Shown: piece after piece, positions 8,652 through 17,950 of the stretch
How the letters are laid out: every line of letters starts with the position of its first letter
Position numbering within the stretch: the first letter of the stretch is position 1
Source: Methylobacterium nodulans ORS 2060
Lineage (GTDB): Bacteria; Pseudomonadota; Alphaproteobacteria; Rhizobiales; Beijerinckiaceae
Length of the DNA stretch: 64,000 nucleotides
NCBI RefSeq assembly: GCF_000022085.1
Contig: NC_011894.1
Location: 3,897,001 to 3,961,000 of the forward strand
Direction: 5' to 3'
Notes under the pieces: model-generated
What the model saw: only the letters and a program-made list of their open reading frames with translations
Told to the model about the DNA's origin: nothing
Databases searched by the model: none
Program-made: the position numbers and the translations under genes

Positions 8652-10109
8652 ATGTTCGGCAGAAGAAACGGACTCGAGGAGGATGTCCTCGAACGCCCGA
8701 TGCTCCACGTCGTGGCCTCAAAGCCCCAGGATCAGAATCCGCGTCCGCTTGCCGAGCCGGCGAAGCCGAAAGCGGCGCAGAAGGCGGCTGAACCCCGTTT
8801 CAAGCTCGTGGAGGGAGGCAAAACGGACGAGTATTTTGCACTGAAGAAGCAGATTTTCGGCGCGCTCGTCGAGATCATCGACGTCTCCCAGCTCACGAAC
8901 ATGCAGCCGGAGCAGGCTCGCATCGAGATCCGCGACGTTGTCGGCGAAATCGTCGCCGCCAAGAAGGTGGCGCTGTCGACGGCGGAGCAGGACGAGCTGG
9001 TCGGAGACATCTGCAACGACGTGCTGGGCTACGGCCCGCTTGAGCCGCTCCTGGCCCGCGACGACATCGCCGATATCATGGTCAACGGCTGCAACCGTAT
9101 CTTCATCGAGGTCGGTGGCAAGATCCGCGAGACCGACATCCGTTTCCGCGACAACGCCCAGTTGCTCAGCATCTGCCAGCGGATCGTGAGCCAGGTCGGC
9201 CGCCGCGTGGACGAGGCATCGCCCATCTGCGACGCCCGCCTGGCGGACGGATCACGCGTGAACGTCATCGCCCCGCCGCTTGCCATCGATGGCCCCGCGC
9301 TGACCATCCGCAAGTTCAAGAAGGACAAGCTCACCCTCGACCAGCTGGTCAAGTTCGGCGCCATTTCACCTGAAGGGGCCCAGATTCTGCAGATCATCGG
9401 CCGGGTACGCTGCAACATCGTCATATCGGGCGGCACGGGCTCGGGCAAAACGACGCTCCTCAACTGCCTGACCAACTACATCGAACATGACGAGCGCATC
9501 GTCACCTGCGAGGACGCGGCGGAATTGCAGCTGCAGCAGCCGCATGTGGTGCGCCTGGAGACGCGCCCGCCCAACCTCGAGGGGCAGGGCCAGATCACCA
9601 TGCGGGATCTCGTGCGCAACTGCCTGCGCATGCGCCCTGAGCGGATCATCGTCGGCGAGGTGCGCGGGCCCGAAGCCTTCGACCTGCTGCAGGCCATGAA
9701 CACCGGTCACGACGGCTCGATGGGCACGCTGCACGCCAACTCGCCCCGCGAATGCCTGTCGCGGCTCGAATCGATGATCACCATGGGCGGGTTTGCGCTG
9801 CCGTCCCGCACGATCCGCGAGATGATCTGTGCCTCCGTCGACGTCATCATCCAGGCTCAACGGCTTCGGGACGGCTCCCGCCGCATCACGCACGTGACCG
9901 AGGTGCTGGGCATGGAGGGTGACGTCATCATCACCCAGGACCTGTTCGTCTACGACCTTCTCGGCGAAGACGCCGGTGGCAAGATCCTGGGCCGGCACCG
10001 CTCGACCGGAATCGGCCGGCCGCGCTTTTGGGACCGCGCCCGCTATTACGGCGAGGAGAAGCGCCTCGCCGCAGCGCTCGACGCAGCGCACGCGTCAATA
10101 CCGGCCTGA
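8652..10109 (+). CDS. cpaF: CpaF/TadA pilus secretion ATPase
   Basis: A 485-residue cytoplasmic hexameric ATPase that powers Flp pilus assembly. The N-terminal 75 residues are variable and charged. The type II/IV secretion ATPase domain follows, with Walker [10 protein letters not shown] near residue 260, the Asp box around [11 protein letters not shown], Walker B in [14 protein letters not shown] and the His box in [10 protein letters not shown]. Length and order are normal. It starts the rightward block of inner-membrane motor genes. Confidence 0.95.
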   Translation: MFGRRNGLEEDVLERPMLHVVASKPQDQNPRPLAEPAKPKAAQKAAEPRFKLVEGGKTDEYFALKKQIFGALVEIIDVSQLTNMQPEQARIEIRDVVGEIVAAKKVALSTAEQDELVGDICNDVLGYGPLEPLLARDDIADIMVNGCNRIFIEVGGKIRETDIRFRDNAQLLSICQRIVSQVGRRVDEASPICDARLADGSRVNVIAPPLAIDGPALTIRKFKKDKLTLDQLVKFGAISPEGAQILQIIGRVRCNIVISGGTGSGKTTLLNCLTNYIEHDERIVTCEDAAELQLQQPHVVRLETRPPNLEGQGQITMRDLVRNCLRMRPERIIVGEVRGPEAFDLLQAMNTGHDGSMGTLHANSPRECLSRLESMITMGGFALPSRTIREMICASVDVIIQAQRLRDGSRRITHVTEVLGMEGDVIITQDLFVYDLLGEDAGGKILGRHRSTGIGRPRFWDRARYYGEEKRLAAALDAAHASIPA

Positions 10110-10136
10110 ACCGGGCAGCCGGCAGGGATCGCGATC

Positions 10137-11120
10137 GTGCTTCTCCCCCTTCTCGTTTTTTTCCTCGGGGCGTTCAGCACCGGCGGGCTGCTCCTCGCAG
10201 CGTTTCATCCTCGTCTCGCGCGCACGTCCGCGCTCGACCGTCGGCTCCAGCTTGTTCGTGCCTCAGCCGGGCAGACGACCCGTGCCGCCGGATCCGATGA
10301 CAATCGCAGAAAGCGCTCCGTTCAGGAGCTGCTGCGCGAAACCGAACAGAAACAGAAGGCAAAGAACAGCGCAAAGCTGTCCCTGGTGATGCGGCTCAGA
10401 CAGGCTGATCTCGGCTGGAGTAAGAGCACATATTACACGATTTGCCTCACCGTCGGCACTTTGGCCTTTCTGGCCATGTGGGGCCTGATGGGCCTGGGAC
10501 TGCTGCCGGCCGTCGGCTTTGGGCTGTGCGGAGGCATGCTCCTGCCGCACCTGTACGTCAGTGCCAGGAGGAAGCGCCGGTTCAAGCGCTTTGCGGCTGA
10601 GTTCCCGAACGCAATCGACGTGATCGTGCGCGGGGTCAAGGCCGGCCTCCCCCTGGTCGACTGCCTCAACATCGTTGCCGCAGAGGCTCAGGAGCCCGTG
10701 AAGAGCGAGTTCCGAGCACTCGTGGAGGACCAGACGCTCGGGATGCCGCTGCAAGACGCCGTGGAGCGGCTTCCCGAGCGGATGCCGCTGTCCGAAGCTC
10801 GATTTTTTGCGATCGTCATCGCCATCCAGAGCCGCACCGGCGGAAGCCTCTCCGAAGCGCTCGGAAACCTCTCACGGGTGCTGCGCGAACGGAAGAAGAT
10901 GCAGGGAAAAATCAAGGCAGTGAGTTCGGAAGCCAAAGCATCGGCGGGGATCATCGCCGCGCTTCCGATCGTGGTCGGCTCCCTCGTGTATCTCACCAGC
11001 CCCGCTTACATGGCGCTCCTTTTCACGACCCCGATCGGCAAGGCGGTTCTCGCCGGGTGCGTCGTCTGGATGCTCCTGGGAACACTGATGATGCGCAAGA
11101 TGATCAATTTCGATTTCTGA
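10137..11120 (+). CDS. tadB: TadB inner-membrane platform protein
   Basis: A 327-residue type II secretion F-domain protein. There are membrane segments at the N-terminus, near residues 95-145 and at the C-terminus. The F domain lies at about residues 155-270 (RGVKAGLPLVDCLNIVAAEA ... RTGGSLSEALGNLS). The likely start is GTG 10137. TadB and TadC together form the platform that CpaF acts on. It lies 27 bp after cpaF and 8 bp before tadC. Confidence 0.9.
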   Translation: MLLPLLVFFLGAFSTGGLLLAAFHPRLARTSALDRRLQLVRASAGQTTRAAGSDDNRRKRSVQELLRETEQKQKAKNSAKLSLVMRLRQADLGWSKSTYYTICLTVGTLAFLAMWGLMGLGLLPAVGFGLCGGMLLPHLYVSARRKRRFKRFAAEFPNAIDVIVRGVKAGLPLVDCLNIVAAEAQEPVKSEFRALVEDQTLGMPLQDAVERLPERMPLSEARFFAIVIAIQSRTGGSLSEALGNLSRVLRERKKMQGKIKAVSSEAKASAGIIAALPIVVGSLVYLTSPAYMALLFTTPIGKAVLAGCVVWMLLGTLMMRKMINFDF

Positions 11121-11128
11121 GGCGGCCG

Positions 11129-12094
11129 ATGCTCAGCGCGCTCACGTCCCATTCCGACCTGCTCGTTGCAGGCATAGCGGCGATCTCCGCCTTCTGTGCG
11201 TGCATGGTGGTGTCCTGGCCGTATCTGGTCCGCGACCCTCTCGCGTCGCGCCTGCGTCAGGTCGCGGACGAGACCGAGGCGATCCGGATCCGGGAGCGTG
11301 CCAAGCTCCAAGCCGGACATGGGCCTTCGCTGCGAACCGAGCCGAAGAAGCTCTTCAAGGACATCTTCGATCGGCTCAATCTTGCGCGCCAGGCTGAGGA
11401 CGGCGCCGTAGTGCAGCGGCTGCGTATGGCCGGCTATAGGGGACAGGGACCGGTCGTCACCTTTCTGGCTGTCCGGCTCATCATGCCCTTCGTCATGTTT
11501 GCCGTGGCCATGTTCTACGTGTTCGTCGTCCTCCGTCTCGATGGCCCATTCGTCCTGAAGCTCGGCATCGCTTTGGCCGTCGCATACCTGGGCTATTATG
11601 CGCCGGCGATCTTCGTGAAGAACCGGATCAGCAAGCGCCAGACGGCAATTCGGCGCGCTTGGCCCGATGCGCTTGACCTCCTGCTGATCTGCGTGGAGTC
11701 CGGCATGGGTGTGGAGAGCGCCTTCCGAAAGGTGGCCGACGAGATCGGGCCGCAATCTCCTGAGCTGGCTGAGGAACTCAGCCTGACCACGGCCGAGCTC
11801 TCGTATCTGCCGGACCGGCGAAAGGCTTACGAGAACCTCGCCGAGCGGACCGGGCTCGATGGGGTGAAGGGAGTCGTGACCAGTCTCATCCAGGCTGAAA
11901 AATACGGAACGCCTGTCGGGCAGACCTTGCGCGTGCTTGCACAGGAAAACCGCGACATGCGGATGACTGAAGCAGAGAAGAAGGCGGCCGCATTGCCGCC
12001 CAAGCTCACCGTACCAATGATCCTGTTCTTCCTGCCCGTCTTGTTTGCTGTGATCATCACCCCGGCCGCGATCCAGATCGCGAACACCTACTGA
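11129..12094 (+). CDS. tadC: TadC inner-membrane platform protein
   Basis: A 321-residue second F-domain protein. ATG 11129 (MLSALTSH) is preferred over an upstream ATG inside tadB because it places the hydrophobic segment at the N-terminus and leaves an 8-bp gap. The F domain contains LLICVESGMGVESAFRKVAD and LIQAEKYGTPVGQTLRVLA. The C-terminal membrane segment is FFLPVLFAVIITPAAI. It pairs with TadB. Confidence 0.9.
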   Translation: MLSALTSHSDLLVAGIAAISAFCACMVVSWPYLVRDPLASRLRQVADETEAIRIRERAKLQAGHGPSLRTEPKKLFKDIFDRLNLARQAEDGAVVQRLRMAGYRGQGPVVTFLAVRLIMPFVMFAVAMFYVFVVLRLDGPFVLKLGIALAVAYLGYYAPAIFVKNRISKRQTAIRRAWPDALDLLLICVESGMGVESAFRKVADEIGPQSPELAEELSLTTAELSYLPDRRKAYENLAERTGLDGVKGVVTSLIQAEKYGTPVGQTLRVLAQENRDMRMTEAEKKAAALPPKLTVPMILFFLPVLFAVIITPAAIQIANTY

Positions 12095-12142
12095 TGCAGC
12101 CTGCGTCGGCCGGGTCGAAAAAAGGGAACGGAGTTTGTAGCT

Positions 12143-13462
12143 TTGATTGCGATCCGAACACTTGTGGCTGCGCTCGTATGCAGGAGCCGAGCGCTGAAAA
12201 GGGATGTGAGCGGCACCGCGGCTGTCATCGCAGCGCTGGCCTTTCCGGTCGTGATCGGTGGGATGGGGCTCGGCGCGGAGACGGGCTACTGGTATCTCAC
12301 CCAGCGCAAGCTGCAGCACGCTGCCGATCTTTCCGCTCACGCGGCAGGGGTGCGCAAGCGAGCCGGCGATCCTAAGAGCCAGATCGACGCGGCAGCGCTC
12401 AACATTGCCCTGAACAGTGGGATGTCCTCCTCCTTGGGAAACATGCTCGCCAATTCCCCTCCGACGAGCGGGATCAAGGCCGGTGACACAAGCAGTCTCG
12501 AAGTCATCCTGACGGAAGTGCGCCCGCGGCTGTTCTCGTCCGTCTTTTCGTCGGAGCCGGTTTCGATCAGGGCGCGTGCCGTGGCGAGCATCGTCGCAGG
12601 ATCGCAGGCGTGTGTACTGGCGCTCTCGCCCGCGGCATCGGGAGCAGTGACGCTCTCCGGTTCAACGGTCGTGAATCTGAAGGGCTGCGACATCGCCTCC
12701 AACTCGACAGCAGCGGATGCATTCCTGATGTCGGGCAGTTCCGCTGCTCTGAGCGCCGGGTGTGCTTCCTCGGTTGGCGGCGCGGTGACCACGATCCAAC
12801 TGAAGCTGACGCAATGTGCGACCGTGAAGACCTCCGCGCCGGTCGTCCGGGATCCTTATGCATCTGTCGTGGAACCGGCAGCATTCGGAACCTGCCAGAA
12901 CAGCAACGTGGGCACGCCGAGCACCTCAACGACGCTCACTCCGACCGAAAATCACCCGATCGGCGTCAAGTCGATGCGCTTTTGTGCAGGGCTTAACCTG
13001 AAGGGGCAGGTCACGTTCGCCCCGGGCCTCTACATCATCGAGAACGGGGATATGACGGTCAACGGCGGTGACCTCAACGCGACCTCCCTCATCACCCTCA
13101 CCGGCTCGGGCGTAACGTTCTACTTCGCGAATGGCGGGCGTCTGAGGCTGGGCGGAAACGCGGTGCTCAATCTCAAGGCACCGACCTCAGGGCCATTCTC
13201 GGGCATCCTCTTTTTTGGCAGCCGGACCTCGGCCGGAGCAAACCAGGTCGTGAACGGGACCTCGGGATCCACATTGCAGGGTGCGGTTTACATGCCGGGG
13301 TCTGATGTTCTGTTCACCGGGAATTCGGCGTCGACTGGCGGATGCACACAGGTGATCGGGCGGACTGTGACATTTTCGGGCAATTCCAGCCTCGGCTCGA
13401 CCTGCGACAATGCCGGGACAAAGACGATCCTGACCAGCGAGACGGTTGTGTTGGTGGAGTAA
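12143..13462 (+). CDS. TadG-like pilus-associated protein
   Basis: A 439-residue protein. The N-terminus has the Tad-type putative Flp assembly segment (SGTAAVIAALAFPVVIGGMG) followed by a pilin-like helix. The C-terminal half is rich in Gly, Ser, Thr and Asn with repeated short strands (TGSGVTFYFANGGRLRLGG and VNGTSGSTLQGAVYMPGSD), consistent with a surface beta-solenoid. The start is uncertain: TTG 12143 is 10 bases from a GGAG motif, and a GTG about 18 bases downstream is an alternative. It probably decorates or anchors the pilus at the surface. Confidence 0.75.
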   Translation: MIAIRTLVAALVCRSRALKRDVSGTAAVIAALAFPVVIGGMGLGAETGYWYLTQRKLQHAADLSAHAAGVRKRAGDPKSQIDAAALNIALNSGMSSSLGNMLANSPPTSGIKAGDTSSLEVILTEVRPRLFSSVFSSEPVSIRARAVASIVAGSQACVLALSPAASGAVTLSGSTVVNLKGCDIASNSTAADAFLMSGSSAALSAGCASSVGGAVTTIQLKLTQCATVKTSAPVVRDPYASVVEPAAFGTCQNSNVGTPSTSTTLTPTENHPIGVKSMRFCAGLNLKGQVTFAPGLYIIENGDMTVNGGDLNATSLITLTGSGVTFYFANGGRLRLGGNAVLNLKAPTSGPFSGILFFGSRTSAGANQVVNGTSGSTLQGAVYMPGSDVLFTGNSASTGGCTQVIGRTVTFSGNSSLGSTCDNAGTKTILTSETVVLVE

Positions 13463-13893
13463 GACGTTTTGCGCGGACCGTTTTACCTCGTCAAATCTCG
13501 CAAGATCTGACAAGATCAGCACGTCTGCCGTTTTTGAGCGCTCGCGTCATAAACTCGCGACGCGCAGGACAATCACGGCTCGACTGGTCGAAGCCAAGTT
13601 CCTCCTGGCACCGTGCTGCCCGGGCTCCGCCTTCGGGCTGACGGAAAGCGCATCCGTCACACGACCGACATCTACCTGGTAATCGGCGCGCTGAACTCCG
13701 AATTTCAGCGTGAAATCTCCCGCCTTCCGGCCCCGGCTCAATGCAAGGTCGCGTACAGGTGCGCGCTGGACCGGTTCCGGGCGTTCTGTCGTTTTCCGGA
13801 TAATCTGTGCGATGGCCTATGACGGACGACCGGCCGCCACCTTGCGTCGGGGCTACCGCGCCTGCTACTCATGAAGTGCTACGGGAGCTTTCG
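13463..13893. other. Intergenic region after the TadG-like gene
   Basis: 431 bp with no supported gene. Short frames on both strands show no family character. Confidence 0.5.
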
Positions 13894-14349
13894 ATGAGAG
13901 CGTTCGCAATCATTCCGCTGCTTGCGATCGTGACCAGCGCATCAGCAGCCGACTCGCTGGCGCTGAGACCCGGGCAGGTCGAAATCGTGAAGACCAGCCG
14001 GGGCGCTCGTACCGTCGTGGTCGGAGATCCTGATATCGCGGATGTCACTGTAGCGAACGAGAGCACAATTGTCGTGACCGCGAAGGAGAATGGGGTCACG
14101 GATCTGGTTCTGCTCGACGAATCGGGGCGGGAGTTTCTCCGGAAGCAGCTGCAGATTGGGTCACCTGAACTGACCGTGAGGGTGTACCGAACGGCGAGGG
14201 AGACCACAGAAGCTGTATGCACGGCATCCAGCTGCATGCCCCTCCCGAAGCTAGCGGGAGCAACACGGAGAGCTGCGATCGGGCAGGCAAAGGTGAGGCC
14301 CAGTGAAACCACCGAAGCTAAGGAAGCGGTGACCACGCCCCCTGAGTAA
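13894..14349 (+). CDS. Orphan CpaC N-terminal-domain protein 1
   Basis: A 151-residue exported protein. The start at ATG 13894 follows ACGGGAG and gives a signal peptide ending in ASA. Residues 20-95 match the pilus N-terminal domain of CpaC (ALRPGQVEIVKTSRGARTVV ... IVVTAKENGVTDLVLLDE). There is no secretin domain. The C-terminal 50 residues are unique and contain two cysteines (VCTASSCMP). A periplasmic accessory of the secretin is the simplest idea, from domain and position only. Confidence 0.75.
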   Translation: MRAFAIIPLLAIVTSASAADSLALRPGQVEIVKTSRGARTVVVGDPDIADVTVANESTIVVTAKENGVTDLVLLDESGREFLRKQLQIGSPELTVRVYRTARETTEAVCTASSCMPLPKLAGATRRAAIGQAKVRPSETTEAKEAVTTPPE

Positions 14350-14372
14350 AGTGCCTGGAAAGAGGGATGTAA

Positions 14373-14834
14373 ATGTTGCGCAACCTACTATTGGGCGCTT
14401 ATGTTGCAATTATACTTCTCCCTTCGATGCGTCCTGCTGCCGCTGAAGATGTGATTGAACTGGAGCGAGGCCTCACAATGGTCCTGCAGCCAAAGCGGCC
14501 CGTCCAGGCCGTTGTGATAGGGGATCCTAAGGTTGCCGACGCAACTCATACGAACGTCAATACGCTTGTCATTACCGGGAAAGAGCTTGGGACCACGAGT
14601 ATAATATTATTCGACAGTAATGGTAGAACGATTCTCAATGCGCGAGTCCAGGTCGTCAGCGGAGCGGATGTTCATCCAACCAATGCAATTGAACGTCGGG
14701 AAATCCGGGTCCGCGTTCCTTCAAAAGAGCCGGGAAATTCACATGAAATACACAGATATTTGTGTGGTCCGGGATGTAGTCCGATTTCTGACCCAATTGC
14801 GAGTTCTGGCGCAAAGCAGGACTTCGAAAGGTAG
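14373..14834 (+). CDS. Orphan CpaC N-terminal-domain protein 2
   Basis: A 153-residue paralogue of the gene 23 bp upstream, in the same operon. It has a signal peptide ending AAA, then the same pilus domain (LTMVLQPKRPVQAVVIGDPK ... LVITGKELGTTSIILFDSNG). The end again has a Cys pair (YLCGPGCSP), like its neighbour. Its DNA is noticeably more AT-rich than the surrounding tad genes, which suggests a different recent history. Confidence 0.75.
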   Translation: MLRNLLLGAYVAIILLPSMRPAAAEDVIELERGLTMVLQPKRPVQAVVIGDPKVADATHTNVNTLVITGKELGTTSIILFDSNGRTILNARVQVVSGADVHPTNAIERREIRVRVPSKEPGNSHEIHRYLCGPGCSPISDPIASSGAKQDFER

Positions 14835-15190
14835 CCTGGGGGCAGAACTAAATTATCCCAGCTGATCGTCGCACTTCAGAGGATGAACTCTTCATTGATG
14901 TGCTCGCAGATCAGGGCATGAATCTGCTCTACTATCTTCCGAGCTGCCTCATCCTGCATGTGGTGCATGTCGGACCGGACGCCCCCAAAGGATGTGGCTG
15001 CGGCGAGGCGGGCGTACTGGCTCCGGGCGCGGGCGGATCAGGGTCAAAGCCCAATCAGCTTGGCTATGAGGGGGCCGCTATGGTGGAAAGTAGCCCTCTA
15101 CACCTTCTGCAATGACCGAGGCTGACCCGCTCCGGACCTCGGCGCTCGTGCCAATCCCACCTCAGCAAGCGCGCCGCGAGCGCAACCCGA
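14835..15190. other. Intergenic region
   Basis: 356 bp between converging genes. I see no supported gene. Confidence 0.5.
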
Positions 15191-16363
15191 TCAGCCCCAG
15201 CTTTCCCAGCTGCGCCCGCAGCTCGCCAGCGGGTCGGGCTCCGGCACCGCGGCGCTGGCGACAAAGCTATGCGTCTCTCCGCCGGCGACGTAGATGCCGA
15301 GTACCGTGTCGTCGATAACGGTGTTCCCGCTGGTGAAGGTCACATCCTCCCCCGGGTAGGCGATCTCGGTCCAGAGCGGCTCGGCGAAGCTGCCGTCCGC
15401 CCGCCGCTCGATTTGGGCGAAGAACGCGCCTTCGGTCTCGCCGCGGACGAAGTCGCCCGTGAGGTTGTAGCCGTCCGCCGTGCCGGTGATCCCGTCGAAA
15501 TGCGAGATCAGCGCGGCGAGCGGCTGGTTGTCAAACTCGAAGGTCGTGAAGTGGCTGAACGCGTGCGTGGCGGAGTCGTAGTCGACCAAGTACCCCGCAT
15601 CCAGGCCGAGGCTGTTCAGGTCGCTGTAGCCCCCGGCGATCGTATAGGAGGTGCTGGTGCTGTCGCCGTTCTGCCAGATGCCATAGGCGGTGACGCTCAG
15701 CGAGCCTGCGGGGTTCAGGTCGGTCCACTGGTCGCTCGCCATGTCGTAGATGAAGGCGTGGCCGGTCGAGAGGCTGGTGTCGTAGTTGCCCACGACCAGA
15801 TCGCCCATGGTGCTGTGCGCGATCGTGTCCAGCAGCGTATCGCCGGCGCCCACCAGGCTGGTGGCGTCGATCTGGGTCCAGGTGCCCCCGACGCCGTTGG
15901 CCGGCCCCTGGTAGATCATCCCGTGGTCGAAGTCGGGCCCCGACAGGCCCTCGGCATACTTGTAGCTGCCGACGGCGCGGACCTCCCCATCACCGAGGCT
16001 CGGGTCGAAGCTGGGGGTGTTCGGGCCGTAGAAGGTGGAACTGGTTACCGTCTGGCCCGGGAAGACCGGCGTGAGCACGTTCCACTGGCTCGCGGGCGCC
16101 GACGCGAGGTCCTGCAGCGAGCCCTGATACAGGGCGGCGCTGGTGGTGCCGCCGGTCACGTCGCTGGCGGTGACGACGACGGCATCGGTCGTGGCGCTGT
16201 CGGACCGCACACCGGTCACGAAGATCCCCGGGACGTCAAGGGTCGCGTAGTCGAAATCGGCGTGGGCCTGATCGCACCAGGGGAACGCGAGCTCAGGCGC
16301 ATGCACCGGGTGCCATGTCCGTGTCATGTTGTCGCTTGTGGCGGTCTTGACGCATGAGGTCAT
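15191..16363 (-). CDS. Secreted beta-rich protein with PEP-like C-terminus
   Basis: A 390-residue protein I do not recognise as a known enzyme. It is rich in Gly, Thr, Ser, Asp and aromatic residues, with short repeated motifs of the HAF-repeat or beta-propeller style (GIFVTGVRSD, AVGSYKYAEG, GDLVVGNYD, TIAGGYSD, NLTGDFVRGE). The end reads AAVPEPDPLA, like the VPEP motif of PEP-CTERM proteins, but the required membrane segment is missing: the frame stops after SWESWG. No clear signal peptide is present at the chosen start. An extracellular role is inference. Confidence 0.6.
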   Translation of the reverse strand: MTSCVKTATSDNMTRTWHPVHAPELAFPWCDQAHADFDYATLDVPGIFVTGVRSDSATTDAVVVTASDVTGGTTSAALYQGSLQDLASAPASQWNVLTPVFPGQTVTSSTFYGPNTPSFDPSLGDGEVRAVGSYKYAEGLSGPDFDHGMIYQGPANGVGGTWTQIDATSLVGAGDTLLDTIAHSTMGDLVVGNYDTSLSTGHAFIYDMASDQWTDLNPAGSLSVTAYGIWQNGDSTSTSYTIAGGYSDLNSLGLDAGYLVDYDSATHAFSHFTTFEFDNQPLAALISHFDGITGTADGYNLTGDFVRGETEGAFFAQIERRADGSFAEPLWTEIAYPGEDVTFTSGNTVIDDTVLGIYVAGGETHSFVASAAVPEPDPLASCGRSWESWG

Positions 16364-16849
16364 CGTCGCCTCCTCAAGGGCTTTCAGCCCTGCCGTTCGG
16401 CATCGGAGCTTACCCCAGCCGGAGCGCTGTGCTTGATCGGGGAAGACTCTTCCTTGACAGTTCGGGCCACCGCTGCCGATGTCATGATCGAAGGTCGGCT
16501 CGTGGCGCGAAGCGGCTGTCGGCTCAGCTTCCGCAGAGGGTCGAGATCGGACCGATTGACATGGTCCACCCTATGGAGAAGCCGGCTCAGGGATCGGGCG
16601 GATCAGGCGGGCGCCAGGGACATAATGGCCGGATCACTGTCGAGCCCCCTGGACTGCCTGCCCCGCGCTCCCTGATAGCGACGCGTCAACTCGGCGACTG
16701 CCTGCTGCATCCATTCTGCACCCGGCATCACCGGATGGCCCCTCTCGGCTGCCGTGCAATCGACCTCGCCCAGAGCGACGCGGATGAGATCGCAAGCCAA
16801 GCGCCGATGCCGTTACTCGGCCTGAGCCAGCTTCGGCCGGGATGCCGTG
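16364..16849. other. Intergenic region
   Basis: 486 bp with no supported gene. Several overlapping short frames exist on both strands but none shows family character. The right edge is where homology to the prophage DUF2441-like gene ends. Confidence 0.5.
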
Positions 16850-17105
16850 CCATTCGCTCATCGACGTACTGCCGGATATCCGCCTCAGTCGGGCATGTAA
16901 ACACACAGCGCAATCGCAATGGCTTGTAGAGGTGGCGACGGGTTCCGATCCATTTGAGCATTTGCTGGCGGGAGAAACAACAATGTGAATGCTGATATAT
17001 GCCGATCATTCAGCCGTAATGGACGGGATGAATGATATCTGTATTTTTCCGATAGTGTCGGTATCCATAGAAGAGACGAGCCATAATTGAGAGTGTGGCA
17101 GCCAT
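16850..17105 (-). pseudogene. Truncated copy of the DUF2441-like gene at 25336
   Basis: Read leftward, this segment encodes MARLFYGYRHYRKNTDIIHP followed by a TGA and then CVFTCPTEADIRQYVDE, matching the first 94 residues of the intact gene at 25336-25833. The stop at 17012-17010 is TGA where the intact copy has CGA, a single C-to-T change. Homology ends after ARHPGRS, so the C-terminal 70 residues are gone. About 50 bp upstream of the start is also conserved. It is a remnant outside the prophage in opposite orientation. Confidence 0.8.
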
Positions 17106-17237
17106 TACGAGCGTTGTCCACACTCCAGGCCGTGGAGTGACCTCATGACCTCCGCACGCCTGGCAGACCTGTTCTCCGGCAGCACGGGCCCGATCCTCGG
17201 CACGGCCCCTGATCCGGAGAGGCCGTGCCTGCCTCAT

Positions 17238-17483
17238 TCACCCGATGAGAATGCGAGATGCCGGACGGCGCATCCTCAGATTGCGGTCTCGGGAGGGCGC
17301 ACCAGGAATGGTGCCGGTGGTGTCAGGATCGATCTGCCGGATGCGCTCCGGGATGGTTTCTTGCGCGGGCGGCATGTTCGGAGCCTCGTCCCGGCTCCGT
17401 TGCGGGGTGTCGCGCGCCTGAGCAAGAGCGGCTGGGCTCAGCAGGACAAGAAGTGCGAGCGCCCTGGTCATGCACTTTGGCAT
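17238..17483 (-). CDS. Small exported protein
   Basis: An 81-residue protein starting at ATG 17483, just after a GAGGAG ribosome site. It has a signal peptide (MTRALALLVLLSPAALAQA). The mature part is short, polar and proline-rich with ETIPERIRQIDPDTTGT near its end, a sequence style I associate with small periplasmic proteins of Methylobacterium. No enzymatic motif is visible. Function unknown. Confidence 0.6.
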   Translation of the reverse strand: MPKCMTRALALLVLLSPAALAQARDTPQRSRDEAPNMPPAQETIPERIRQIDPDTTGTIPGAPSRDRNLRMRRPASRILIG

Positions 17484-17950
17484 CGGCGCCTCCTCTCCAG
17501 TGGCCACACGGTACTCCCGGCCGGGCGCGCGCTCCAGTTTCGCTCTCCTGATGCGCCCCTGATCGAGCGCGGAATCGTCGTGGGTGCGGAGCCCGGGATC
17601 GAATCCATCCACTCGGCGCATCCACCCACATCCTGCACCTCAGCATGAGGAGCGGGGCTGCTTCCACGCACGTCAGTTTCTATTTTGGGCGGCGGCGCGG
17701 CTAAGCAGGCTTGCGTTGGCGTGCCACCACTTCGCCTGCTGAGGTCCTTGGTCTGTCGCAGGTTCTTGTCGGAAAATCGCGGGGCACTGTTCCGAAACCT
17801 GCTTAGGGCGTCTCTACAAACTCATTTGAGCCAGAGCATGATCATGCCGGGCGCGACCATGGCGAGGTGGTTGAAGCGGATTCCGGCCCCTACGGCGCGG
17901 CCGCGTTCTGCTCTAATGCCCCGCGTGGATGCGACGGGGGGAGAGGCCGC
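17484..17950. other. Intergenic region upstream of the permease
   Basis: 467 bp. It contains the second MITE-like repeat (17701-17806). The permease ribosome site GGGAGAGG ends about six bases before its ATG. Otherwise nothing is recognised. Confidence 0.5.
17701..17806 (+). repeat. MITE-like repeat, copy B
   Basis: A 106-bp element with perfect 9-bp terminal inverted repeats, CTAAGCAGG at the left and CCTGCTTAG at the right. It aligns end to end with 1179-1284. It has no coding capacity for a transposase. Two copies 16 kb apart flanking the tad region suggest a non-autonomous mobile element or a structured intergenic repeat family. Confidence 0.75.
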
